Positions 13,337 through 21,188 of a DNA stretch of 21,723 nt are shown piece after piece. Made by a program: the position numbers and the translations under genes. The notes under the pieces are model-generated. The model did no database searches, was not told where the DNA came from, and was given only the letters and a program-made list of their open reading frames with translations. Each line of letters opens with the position of its first letter. Position 1 is the first letter of the stretch. The DNA comes from CABMGU01 sp035292785 (GTDB taxonomy: Archaea > Nanobdellota > Nanobdellia > Woesearchaeales > ARS49): NCBI GenBank assembly GCA_035292785.1, contig DATDPK010000058.1, forward strand, positions 1 to 21,723, written 5' to 3'.

Positions 13337-14845
13337 TTACTGTTTGAAGAAATCCAAGAAATCCTGCGTTATAAACGCAATGTCAACTTTCTCATAACCA
13401 ATCATCTTTGCAAGCTCGTTAACATTCTTGGAACTATTGCCGCACTTCCACATTTCTTTAAGGAAAGAGCCAGCCTCAGACTTTTCAAACCAATTCCTGC
13501 CAAACTTTTCCTCAAGCTTCTTCTTAATCATTACTTCAAACATCCAAGCGCGACAATAATCAGCAGCATACAAACCAGAATCAACATCAAGCAAGTAGCT
13601 CTCAGGCTTGTAATTAATCTTGGTTGCCTTAGTAAGAATGTCAGCATACATCTTAGCAAGAGAGGCATAAGCACCAGCGGCTGGCTGGAATTTATCATCA
13701 AGCTTTGTTAAATCATTGCGATGCAATTTTAATTCATAAATAACCTTAGCAGCATAACGACGGAAAGCCTGAAGCTTTTGCTCCATAATGAAATCAGAAA
13801 ATTTCTTCGCATCAGCCTCAGACATCTGCAAATACTTCTGCAAGAACAACGTGTTTGATAATAAATACTCGATCAGGAAAGCATAACTCTCAGACACACT
13901 GTTATCCCCAAGTTGCCTGAATTGATAAGATAAGGACGCATCAGTATTCGCAAAATGCTCCGTATGGCCGGACTCGTGCAAGAAAGCCTGGTAATCGTCC
14001 TGACCACCGTGAGGCTTGATGACGAGAATAACCTCATCAGGAACTCTTACAGGCATACAAAATGCGCGCGGAACCTTCTTAGCACGATCTTCAACATCCA
14101 AAATTACATTTTTCTGCTGTTCAATATCAATTCCAACATCACGCCAGAAAGATTTTGCCACATCAACCAACTTTTCCTTCTTGAAGAACTGGTCAAAAGG
14201 CTTGGCACGGGCAAAACAGGCATAATCATACTGCTGAGCCTCCTTCAGCCTCACACCAATAGACGCCATGTTCTTCTCAATCTGCTGACGATGAAGTTCT
14301 TCTGTCTTAACAAGAAATTCTCTGAATTGAACAGCAAGAGCATCATAATCAACTTCTTTAATAAAAGACAAATAATCAACATAAGACCTGCCGGAAAGCT
14401 CACTGGTAAGATTGTAAACCTTCGCCCAAGCGCGCTTTTCAAAAGAAGTAAGCTTTTTCTTAACAGGCTTGGTAGACTCGTAATAGATTTTTCTCTTCTC
14501 ACGCACGTCCTCATTCATAACAAGCGCTGATATCTGGCGGAAAGGAACCTTCTGGCCACTAACTTCAACAGTTGCAGAAGCCTCAAAAGAACTCGACTTA
14601 TCAGTAATACGCTTCAACTCATTGCCAATAAAATTACCAACAAAAACATCATACAAAAGTTTTCCCTCCCTGCTTGAAACGCCCTTGTTGGCTTCAGCAA
14701 TATGCTCCTTGGAGAAAAGATGCTTGAATTTTTTGTAAATCTTAGAACTCTCAAGTTCATCCTTCTGACCAGAACTATTCAAATAATGCTCACGCATGAG
14801 CGCTTCATCAAACTTCTGCAAATCATCCAACAAATGAGAGACCAT
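13337..14845 (-). CDS. M3-like zinc metallopeptidase (oligoendopeptidase type)
   Basis: This 502-residue helical protein has FLHESGHTEHF, in which HESGH (290-294) is the zinc-binding HExxH, and a second Glu at 319 in SVSESYAF about 29 residues on, as in M3 gluzincins. The helical N-terminal half and the C-terminal helices around YRCRAW-like LYAADYCRAWMFE also fit oligoendopeptidase F/thimet-type folds. There is no signal peptide, so it should degrade peptides in the cytoplasm, possibly downstream of the Cdc48 ATPase encoded next to it. A TATA-like box (GTTTTAATACC, 14868-14878) in the end of the cdc48 gene gives it its own leaderless transcript. M32 or another gluzincin family is not fully excluded. 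Confidence 0.8.
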   Translation of the reverse strand: MVSHLLDDLQKFDEALMREHYLNSSGQKDELESSKIYKKFKHLFSKEHIAEANKGVSSREGKLLYDVFVGNFIGNELKRITDKSSSFEASATVEVSGQKVPFRQISALVMNEDVREKRKIYYESTKPVKKKLTSFEKRAWAKVYNLTSELSGRSYVDYLSFIKEVDYDALAVQFREFLVKTEELHRQQIEKNMASIGVRLKEAQQYDYACFARAKPFDQFFKKEKLVDVAKSFWRDVGIDIEQQKNVILDVEDRAKKVPRAFCMPVRVPDEVILVIKPHGGQDDYQAFLHESGHTEHFANTDASLSYQFRQLGDNSVSESYAFLIEYLLSNTLFLQKYLQMSEADAKKFSDFIMEQKLQAFRRYAAKVIYELKLHRNDLTKLDDKFQPAAGAYASLAKMYADILTKATKINYKPESYLLDVDSGLYAADYCRAWMFEVMIKKKLEEKFGRNWFEKSEAGSFLKEMWKCGNSSKNVNELAKMIGYEKVDIAFITQDFLDFFKQ

Positions 14846-14876
14846 TCAAGTGCGAGAAATGAAGAGGTATTAAAAC

Positions 14877-17147
14877 TTAACCGAAATAAATCGGCAGCTC
14901 TTTCTTCATTTCCTTAGCACGAGCGCTTCTGAAACGCTCACGCAAGTCTTCATAAGTCTTCTCAACATCCTTGGTAACAGACGGAGGAACTTTCTTCAAA
15001 GCATCCTCAAAGTGAGACATAGCAACCTCCTTGGCAGAAATGTCCTCGCGCAAGGCAAGAATTGCAGCTTCACGGCAGATTGCCTCAATATCAGCACCAA
15101 CATAGCCGTCCGTCTTATCAGCAAGCTCTTCAACATCAACATCCTTCAAAGGCATACCGTGAGTGTGAGCCTTGAAAATTTCCAAACGAGACGGCAAGTC
15201 AGGAACAGGAGTCAAAATAATACGGTCAAACCTGCCAGGACGCAACAAAGCAGTATCCAACATATCAGGCCTATTAGTCGCGCCGATAATCACAATATCG
15301 TGCATACCCTCAAGGCCGTCAATCTCAGTCAACAACTGGTTGACAACACGCTCAGTAACATTAGAATCACTGCTCATACCCCTTCTCGGAGTCAAGCTGT
15401 CAATCTCATCAAAGAAAATAATCGTAGGAGCAGTCTGGCGGGCTTTCTTGAAAACTTCTCTAACAGCCTTTTCAGACTCACCAACCCACTTGCTCAACAA
15501 TTCAGGACCCTTAACAGCAATAAAGTTAGCCTTACTTTCATTCGCAACAGCCTTAGCCAACATTGTCTTGCCGGTGCCAGGAGCACCATACAACAAAATA
15601 CCCTTCGGAGGACTGACGCCAAGACGCCTGAACGCCTCAGGATGCTGCAAAGGCCACTCGACTGCTTCTTTTAACTCCTGCTTAACTTCTTCCATTCCAC
15701 CAACATCAGACCATTTGACAGTCGGAATTTCAACCATAACCTCACGCAAAGCAGAAGGACGCACGACCTTCAAAGCATCACGGAAATCCTTTTTCAAAAT
15801 CTGCAACTTCTCAAGAACCTCTTTAGGCAGTGGCTCATCCTTGCCCTGCATCAAATCAGGAAGCACACGCCTCAAAACAATCATAGCGGCCTCCTTAGCC
15901 AAAGAAGCAATATCAGCACCAACAAAACCGTGAGTCACTGAAGCCAGCTCTTTCAAGCTGACATCCTTTGCCAACGGCATATTTCTCGTGTGAATCTTCA
16001 AAATATTCAGCCTGCCAGCCTTGTTAGGAACACCAATCTCAAGCTCCCTGTCAAATCTTCCCGGACGCCTCAAAGCGGGATCAAGAATGTTCGGAACATT
16101 AGTTGCGGCAATAACAACAACCTTGCCACGGGACTTCAAACCATCCATCAAAGCAAGCAACTGGGCAACAACCCTTCTTTCAACCTCGCCCTTGGTTTCC
16201 TCCCTCTTTGTAGCAATAGCATCAATCTCATCAATGAAAACAATTGCAGGCGCGTTTTTTTCTGCTTCTTCGAATTTTTTCCTTAAGTTTTCTTCTGACT
16301 GGCCATAATATTTGGACATTATTTCCGGACCATTGATTGAGATAAAATGAGCATTAGTCTCGTTAGCAACTGCCTTGGCAAGCAAAGTTTTACCAGTGCC
16401 AGGAGGGCCGTGCAACAAAACACCCTTAGGAGGCTCGACACCCAAACGCTGAAAAATTTCAGGATGCTTCAAAGGAAGCTCAATCATCTCACGAACGTTC
16501 TTAATCTCATCTTCCAAACCGCCAATATCCTCATAAGCAACCTCAGGAACAACCTCGTCCCTTACTTCAATCGCCTCAGGGTTAAGAACAACCTCAGTCT
16601 GCTCGGTAACAATAACAGCACTCTTCGGGCCGGTCTCGGCAACAACAAACTTCAAATCACCAAAACCATAAGCCATCATAGACTCTTCCATCATATTAAA
16701 CACTTCATCAAACATAGGAGAGCCGGACAAAGCAGAACGCCTGCGCCTTGCACCACCAAGAGAAATAATATCACCCTTAATCAAAGCACGGCCAAGCAAA
16801 CCCTGCTTGAAAATATTAGCAGACGCACGAACAACAATGCCCTCTCTTGCAGGGGCAATAACAACTTTCTTCGCCTGAGAAACAACAGTCTTGCGCACAG
16901 CAATAAGCTCGCCAATGCTCGTCCTTGCATTCTTCCTGCTAAGACCATCCATACGAATAATATTCAAGCTGATATCGCCAGGATAAGCACGGTCAACAAT
17001 GGCAACAGTTTTTCTTGGGCCCTCAATCTCAACAATATCGCCCGGCCTGACATCTATCTCACGCATAAAACTGCTGTCCATCCTGACGATGCCCTTGTTA
17101 ACGTCGTCCTGAATGGCTTCTGCAACCTTTAACTTGACATCTGCCAT
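14877..17147 (-). CDS. cdc48: Cdc48/VCP-type AAA+ ATPase with two ATPase rings
   Basis: This 756-residue unfoldase has an N-terminal double-psi barrel and beta-clam domain (about 1-185, LKVAEAIQDDVNKGI at the start). Ring D1 carries Walker A GPPGTGKT near 247 and Walker B VFIDEIDA near 304. Ring D2 carries Walker A GAPGTGKT near 520 and Walker B IFFDEIDSL near 574. Arginine-finger and sensor regions (RRPGRFDRE, LRPGRFDR) are in place. The length matches archaeal VAT. It likely unfolds proteins for the proteasome or other proteases; its neighbour is a metallopeptidase. The C-terminus ends KKELPIYFG. CTTTTTATATTTAC (17179-17190 region) is a TATA box about 10 nt further from the ATG than a leaderless gene would have. 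Confidence 0.96.
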   Translation of the reverse strand: MADVKLKVAEAIQDDVNKGIVRMDSSFMREIDVRPGDIVEIEGPRKTVAIVDRAYPGDISLNIIRMDGLSRKNARTSIGELIAVRKTVVSQAKKVVIAPAREGIVVRASANIFKQGLLGRALIKGDIISLGGARRRRSALSGSPMFDEVFNMMEESMMAYGFGDLKFVVAETGPKSAVIVTEQTEVVLNPEAIEVRDEVVPEVAYEDIGGLEDEIKNVREMIELPLKHPEIFQRLGVEPPKGVLLHGPPGTGKTLLAKAVANETNAHFISINGPEIMSKYYGQSEENLRKKFEEAEKNAPAIVFIDEIDAIATKREETKGEVERRVVAQLLALMDGLKSRGKVVVIAATNVPNILDPALRRPGRFDRELEIGVPNKAGRLNILKIHTRNMPLAKDVSLKELASVTHGFVGADIASLAKEAAMIVLRRVLPDLMQGKDEPLPKEVLEKLQILKKDFRDALKVVRPSALREVMVEIPTVKWSDVGGMEEVKQELKEAVEWPLQHPEAFRRLGVSPPKGILLYGAPGTGKTMLAKAVANESKANFIAVKGPELLSKWVGESEKAVREVFKKARQTAPTIIFFDEIDSLTPRRGMSSDSNVTERVVNQLLTEIDGLEGMHDIVIIGATNRPDMLDTALLRPGRFDRIILTPVPDLPSRLEIFKAHTHGMPLKDVDVEELADKTDGYVGADIEAICREAAILALREDISAKEVAMSHFEDALKKVPPSVTKDVEKTYEDLRERFRSARAKEMKKELPIYFG

Positions 17148-17207
17148 ATAGCCCTAACCCTGTACATTAATCGCCTTGTAAATATAAAAAGTTTTGCCTT
17201 TAAAGGA

Positions 17208-17615
17208 TTATTTCACTTGTACTTTGGGCAAAGGAATTGGAGGCGGCAAGTTGACTTCCCTTGCAAACAACATAGCCTCCACATTGCACCTGGACAAGAC
17301 AGTATTCAAAACACTGGACATAACGTCCTTAGGAACTTTCTTATCCTTTTTCCAGCCGTCAACAATATCCTTAACAGCGTCAGGCTTATCAAAGAACGTC
17401 AAAAAACCCTTCAAAGTAATAAGGGCAAGCTTTGGCTCATAATTCGCAGTAAACTCAAACTGGAACTTGGCAGCATTCTGCTTCATAGAACCAAGAGCAA
17501 GGTCAGCCTTCTCAACATTAGTAAGAACTACATTATTGTTAACAGTGATTTTTCCCTTGATTGGGCCGAATTTTTCAACCACAATCTTTTCAAACTGCAA
17601 TCCAACAACTCCCAT
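17208..17615 (-). CDS. Conserved archaeal-looking protein, possibly SecB-like
   Basis: The protein has 135 residues, no signal and no membrane segment. The alternating pattern LQFEKIVVEKFGPIKGKITVNNNVVLTNVEKA and FQFEFTANYEPKLALITLKGFLTFF predicts a beta sheet, followed by two helices and a proline-rich end (LPPPIPLPKV). This arrangement resembles SecB-type chaperone subunits and the archaeal proteins related to them; the resemblance is from memory of the pattern, not from alignment. Minus-strand TATA TTTATATATT (17638-17647) lies 26 nt before the ATG. Its position beside cdc48 fits a protein-folding role. Confidence 0.6.
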   Translation of the reverse strand: MGVVGLQFEKIVVEKFGPIKGKITVNNNVVLTNVEKADLALGSMKQNAAKFQFEFTANYEPKLALITLKGFLTFFDKPDAVKDIVDGWKKDKKVPKDVMSSVLNTVLSRCNVEAMLFAREVNLPPPIPLPKVQVK

Positions 17616-17704
17616 ACCAAAAGTGAGAAGGGTGGCAATATATAAAGGTTACTACTCGACAAGTATAGCTAAATAATTAAAGAAACACTCCAAGAAGAGC
17701 ACAT

Positions 17705-18670
17705 ATGCCATTAATACCAGCAGGATTAGCGCACCCATTACTGTTCAACGGCCTGGTTCTCCTTGCCAGCCTATACATACTATTCAAAAGCGCAGACCTG
17801 ATAGTATATGCAATATCTGATTATGCAAAAAAATTAGGGCTAAGCGAAGCAATAATCGGTCTCGTGGTTGTTGCGATGGCTGCATCAGCGCCAGAGATTA
17901 TAAGCTCGCTAACAGGATTTCTAACAGGACAATCAGGCGTTGGATTCGGAACAATACTCGGCAGCAACATGGTGCACGCAGGACTCGCTCTGGGAATTTT
18001 ATGCTTGTTAGGCAAGGAAATCAAACTTGAGCCGTCCATTTTTACAAAACAACGCTTCATAATGTGGACAGCACTAATGCTGCCATTTGTTCTGGCATTC
18101 GACGGCCTGCTAAGCAGGGCAGACGGCGTAATACTCGTTGGAGCATTTGCCGCATACCTGCTGAAACTATGGCAGATGGAAGGAACACTGGGAAAAATCA
18201 AGAAAAGCGTAAGATTCAAAACAATATGGAAAGACGTGTTCATATTCTTAGGATGCTTTGCAGCACTAATGCTCTCAGGAACCTGGCTTGTGTTCAGCTC
18301 AATCCAAATTGCAAAATACTTCAACATCCCAGCATACTTCATCGCTCTGACAGTCATCGGAATCGGAACAACAATACCAGACCTGTCAGTAGAATTAAGG
18401 TCGCTATACAGAAAACACGCAAGCATAGGACTGGGAGACTTACTGGGCTCGCTGATAATAGAACTAATATTGTTTTTTGGGCTGGTGGCAATAATAAAAC
18501 CAATAGCAGTAGACATAAGCCAAGCAATGAACTCAGTAATATTCCTCGCACTTGCCATCACAACAATAATGTTCTGGATGAACAAGAAAAAGCTAACCTG
18601 GAAACACGGATTAATTCTATTAGGCCTTTATGCAGTGTTCATCGCCATAGAAATTTACAAAATCATATAA
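17705..18670 (+). CDS. Ca2+/cation antiporter (CaCA family) with altered binding residues
   Basis: This 321-residue protein has about ten membrane helices in two inverted halves, the CaCA fold. The alpha-1 repeat reads AASAPEIISS (59-68, Glu64) and GTILGSNMVH (82-91). The alpha-2 repeat reads GIGTTIPDLS (219-228, Asp226) and GDLLGSLIIE (244-253, Glu253). Compared with the exchanger NCX_Mj, alpha-2 Glu is Asp, its Asp partner is Glu, and the alpha-1 Asn that coordinates Ca2+ is His91. All four positions can still bind a cation, so it is probably an active exchanger of changed specificity. AAATAATTAA (17671-17680) is a likely TATA box about 26 nt before the ATG. Confidence 0.85.
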   Translation: MPLIPAGLAHPLLFNGLVLLASLYILFKSADLIVYAISDYAKKLGLSEAIIGLVVVAMAASAPEIISSLTGFLTGQSGVGFGTILGSNMVHAGLALGILCLLGKEIKLEPSIFTKQRFIMWTALMLPFVLAFDGLLSRADGVILVGAFAAYLLKLWQMEGTLGKIKKSVRFKTIWKDVFIFLGCFAALMLSGTWLVFSSIQIAKYFNIPAYFIALTVIGIGTTIPDLSVELRSLYRKHASIGLGDLLGSLIIELILFFGLVAIIKPIAVDISQAMNSVIFLALAITTIMFWMNKKKLTWKHGLILLGLYAVFIAIEIYKII

Positions 18671-18672
18671 AC
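18661..18672 (+). promoter_or_regulatory. TATA box for tatD inside the end of the antiporter gene
   Basis: AATCATATAAAC covers the antiporter stop codon (18668-18670). The ATG at 18694 is about 26 nt from its centre, so tatD can be transcribed separately as a leaderless message. Confidence 0.55.
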
Positions 18673-18693
18673 AAGTAATTTCTCTTTGCACTT

Positions 18694-19488
18694 ATGATAC
18701 TCGTAGACGACCACTGCCATCTGATGCACGCAGAATACAAAGAATTAGACAAAACCATCGAAAGAGCCAAAAAAGCAGGAGTAAAAGCAATAATATGCTC
18801 TGGCATTAATCCGCCAACAAACCAGCAAGCACTGGAGATTGCCAAGAAATACGCGCCATTAGTAAGGGCAAGCTTAGGAATATATCCAGTTGATGCATTA
18901 GGATTGCCACAGGATGTTGAAGCAGGGCTAAGAACATACAAAGGACCAATTGATTTGGATAAAGAATTTGAGTTCATCAAGCAACACAAAAACGAGATTG
19001 CAGCAGTTGGTGAAGTAGGACTGGACTACCATTGGGTAAAAGATGCAGAACTACAGAAAAAAGAAAGAGAAAACTTTGCAAGAATAATAGAATTTGTAGA
19101 GAAATTGAAAAAACCGATTATAGTTCATACCCGCAAAGCAGAAGAAGACTGCATAAATATGCTGACAAGCAGCAAGATTAAGCATGTTGTGCTACACTGC
19201 TTTGAAGGAAGAAAGAATTTGATAAAAAAAGCAAACGATGCAGGCTACATATTCTCAATACCAACAAACATAGTAAAAAGCCAGCACTTCCAAATACTCG
19301 CAGAAATGGCAAACATAAACCAAATAACAACAGAAACAGACGGGCCATACTTATCACCAGACGGCAGCTTTCCAAACGAGCCGGCAAATGTCTTGGAAGT
19401 TGTCAAGAAAATAGCAGAAATCAAAAAATTCACGCCAGAAGAAGTAGCGAACAATATCTGGCTGAACTTTCAAAGAGTTTACGGCTGA
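18694..19488 (+). CDS. tatD: TatD family metal-dependent hydrolase (DNase)
   Basis: This 264-residue TIM-barrel hydrolase of the amidohydrolase superfamily has the metal-ligand motifs DDHCHL (5-10, His7 and His9), GEVGLDY (106-112, Glu107), HTRKAE (145-150), HCF (168-170) and TETDGPYLSP (213-222, Asp216). The full set of ligands implies an active enzyme; TatD proteins are 3'-5' exonucleases or deoxyribonucleases with roles in DNA repair and clearance. The usual GxHP motif reads GIYP here. The length is normal (about 260). The 3' end overlaps the convergent helical-repeat gene by 10 nt. Confidence 0.93.
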   Translation: MILVDDHCHLMHAEYKELDKTIERAKKAGVKAIICSGINPPTNQQALEIAKKYAPLVRASLGIYPVDALGLPQDVEAGLRTYKGPIDLDKEFEFIKQHKNEIAAVGEVGLDYHWVKDAELQKKERENFARIIEFVEKLKKPIIVHTRKAEEDCINMLTSSKIKHVVLHCFEGRKNLIKKANDAGYIFSIPTNIVKSQHFQILAEMANINQITTETDGPYLSPDGSFPNEPANVLEVVKKIAEIKKFTPEEVANNIWLNFQRVYG

Positions 19489-20042
19489 GTTAACTCTGCC
19501 TCCAAGGCAGCCACTCTTTTCTCCAAGTCAGCGTCATTAATATTCATAGACCTCATTGTAACGACTGCAGTCTCCAAATAATCCATTGCTTCCTCGTCCT
19601 CGCTTACCAACCAAGAAAGCTTTGCCAGACCAAGATTTGCCTCAACCTGAAACTTAGGATACCACACGCAATCAGCAACACGGTCAAAATACCTCCACGC
19701 TGTTTCATACATACTTGTATCAATTAACCGCCCATCAATATAGTGCTGCAATGCAGCCTGCCCAAGAAGCACGTAAGATTCGTAAGCATCAATACGGCTT
19801 CTGTATGCATCCTCAGCTCTGCGAACCCGCTCATCAAGATTAAACTCCAACGACCTGAGAAACAAGAAAATCGCCTTTTTCGGATCGCCAGAATTAAGCG
19901 CATCACGCCCCTGACGCAACAAAACAGTGAACTGAGGCACATCCTGTACAGGCTGTTCTTTAGGCTTAGGACCACCATAATAAAGCTCGTCCCAAATATT
20001 GCAAAGCAAAGAAGACGCAACCTTGTACAAGTTGTACATCAT
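19479..20042 (-). CDS. Helical-repeat (TPR-like) protein, unknown function
   Basis: This 187-residue protein has no signal sequence. It contains several 34-residue-like helix pairs with alternating small and aromatic residues (LRQGRDALNSGDPKKAIFLFLRSLEF, about 40-68; SMYETAWRYFDRVADCV, VEANLGLAKLSWLVSEDEEAMDYLETAV), which is the TPR look. It starts MM, so the first or second ATG may be used. TCTTTAAATC (20057-20067) is a possible TATA box. The role is likely protein-protein interaction; no partner can be named from the context. Confidence 0.7.
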   Translation of the reverse strand: MMYNLYKVASSLLCNIWDELYYGGPKPKEQPVQDVPQFTVLLRQGRDALNSGDPKKAIFLFLRSLEFNLDERVRRAEDAYRSRIDAYESYVLLGQAALQHYIDGRLIDTSMYETAWRYFDRVADCVWYPKFQVEANLGLAKLSWLVSEDEEAMDYLETAVVTMRSMNINDADLEKRVAALEAELTQP

Positions 20043-20078
20043 AAAAAATAAATAAGTGATTTAAAGATAAAAACCTTA

Positions 20079-20645
20079 CTAAAACAGCTTGCCGCCCTGA
20101 TAATTAGTTTCATTCTGATGCTCGTAATTAGCCTCGCCTTTCAATTCTGAGAAAGACAACTGAGCAATACGGGCGCCAAGCTCAATCTCACTGTCAAGAA
20201 CAGGAAAAAGCATAAACGTGAGAAAACCCTTGAAACCGGCTTCGCCGATTGTACAGCCAAGCAGAGACTGCGTGATTCTAAACAAAGAAGTTCTTGCATT
20301 GATATGAAACATCAAGTCAGAAGGCGTGTTAATGAATTCGCAAGGAATAACAAGATAGGGCTTAAGGCGGTCAAGCTTTACAACACCAGTGCCGATGATT
20401 AATTCCTTAATATCATAACCTTCAAGACGCTTTTCAAAACCCGGCAAAACAACAGCCTTGCCAAGCTTTGGAGGACGAATATCAGCTTTTGAAATTGACA
20501 ATTTGCCGCCATCAAGCACTTCAACAATAGCGCCGAGGCGAATATCAAAACCATTTGCAGTCAACTGCTTATCAATGTCCTCATATTCTGTTATAAGCTG
20601 CTTATTGAGAATCAACTCCTTCAAAACATTACGACTTAACAGCAT
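20079..20645 (-). CDS. dcd: dCTP deaminase/dUTPase-fold protein lacking the usual catalytic Glu
   Basis: The protein has 188 residues from ATG at 20643-20645, the start placed by a TATA box (CATTAAATAAG, 20666-20676) 26 nt upstream; a TTG six codons earlier is upstream of the transcript start. The fold is recognised by NGFDIRLG (31-38), NARTSLFR (116-123, Ser120 and Arg123 as in Dcd), GFKG (137-140), ARIAQLSF and the C-terminal YQGGKLF. In Dcd the general base Glu (E. coli Glu138) sits in the strand after GxxG, but this protein has Met145 there. It may be a non-hydrolytic homologue, a nucleotide sensor, or an enzyme with a relocated base (Glu135 in GEAGFKG is close by). Confidence 0.75.
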   Translation of the reverse strand: MLLSRNVLKELILNKQLITEYEDIDKQLTANGFDIRLGAIVEVLDGGKLSISKADIRPPKLGKAVVLPGFEKRLEGYDIKELIIGTGVVKLDRLKPYLVIPCEFINTPSDLMFHINARTSLFRITQSLLGCTIGEAGFKGFLTFMLFPVLDSEIELGARIAQLSFSELKGEANYEHQNETNYQGGKLF

Positions 20646-20678
20646 ACAAAAAAGCAAAAACACAATCTTATTTAATGA

Positions 20679-21188
20679 TTATTGTAACACACCATATAAG
20701 AAAATTCTTGGATTTCTTGCTTTATGGTCAACATACTTGTGAAAATGGCGCAAGCCAGACTGGTTGATTAAAGTCAAAGAATTCTTTTTAGGAACAACAC
20801 GAAAGACTTCCTCTTTTTTCATAAAAGAAGTATAACCGCCCCAAGACTCATCAAGAGAATTAATATCCAAAAAGAAAGCAAAGCCTTTACTCGGCTTTAA
20901 CTTGTCATACAAAACTGAATAATCACCCTGTTTGAGAGATAGAAAAGAGTATTTCCACTGCTTCAACCCAGTCAAGAACTGCAAAAGCGCAGGCAAACGC
21001 TCAATAATTGGAGGATTTGCAACGTGAACAGAGAACTTCAACGGCTCATATTTATGAGACCACTTTGCATTTGACAATTTCTTCAAACCTTTGCTTGAAA
21101 GAATATCAAGCAACTGAACATTACCATTCTTCATCAAGTACTTCCTTGCCTCAGACAAAACAGTCACATCATATTTTGGATTAAGCAT
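20679..21188 (-). CDS. Degenerate second domain of a Tpa1/OGFOD1-like 2-oxoglutarate oxygenase
   Basis: This 169-residue protein opens with MLNPKYDV, the linker-like NPxY start of the Ofd1/Tpa1 C-terminal domain. It ends with a second double-stranded beta-helix pattern: WGGYTSF (116-122), VFRVVPKKNSLTLI (128-141), GLRHFHKYV (145-153) and RIFLYGVLQ (161-169). The HxD iron motif before WGG is missing (SKGFAFFLDIN instead), so it should be non-catalytic, as is the second domain of Tpa1. It lies directly after the catalytic gene with an 8-nt overlap in a frame shifted by one base. A one-base frameshift would fuse the two into the usual two-domain protein. Confidence 0.72.
   Translation of the reverse strand: MLNPKYDVTVLSEARKYLMKNGNVQLLDILSSKGLKKLSNAKWSHKYEPLKFSVHVANPPIIERLPALLQFLTGLKQWKYSFLSLKQGDYSVLYDKLKPSKGFAFFLDINSLDESWGGYTSFMKKEEVFRVVPKKNSLTLINQSGLRHFHKYVDHKARNPRIFLYGVLQ

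Noticed and set aside
16347..17132. Open frame of 261 codons on the + strand opposite cdc48
   Set aside because: It is antisense to the N and D1 domains of a clear Cdc48 protein and has biased Asn/Thr/Leu composition with no recognisable motif.
20646..20663. TTG start six codons upstream for the Dcd-like gene
   Set aside because: The TATA box at 20666-20676 puts transcription start at 20645, so the TTG would not be in the message.
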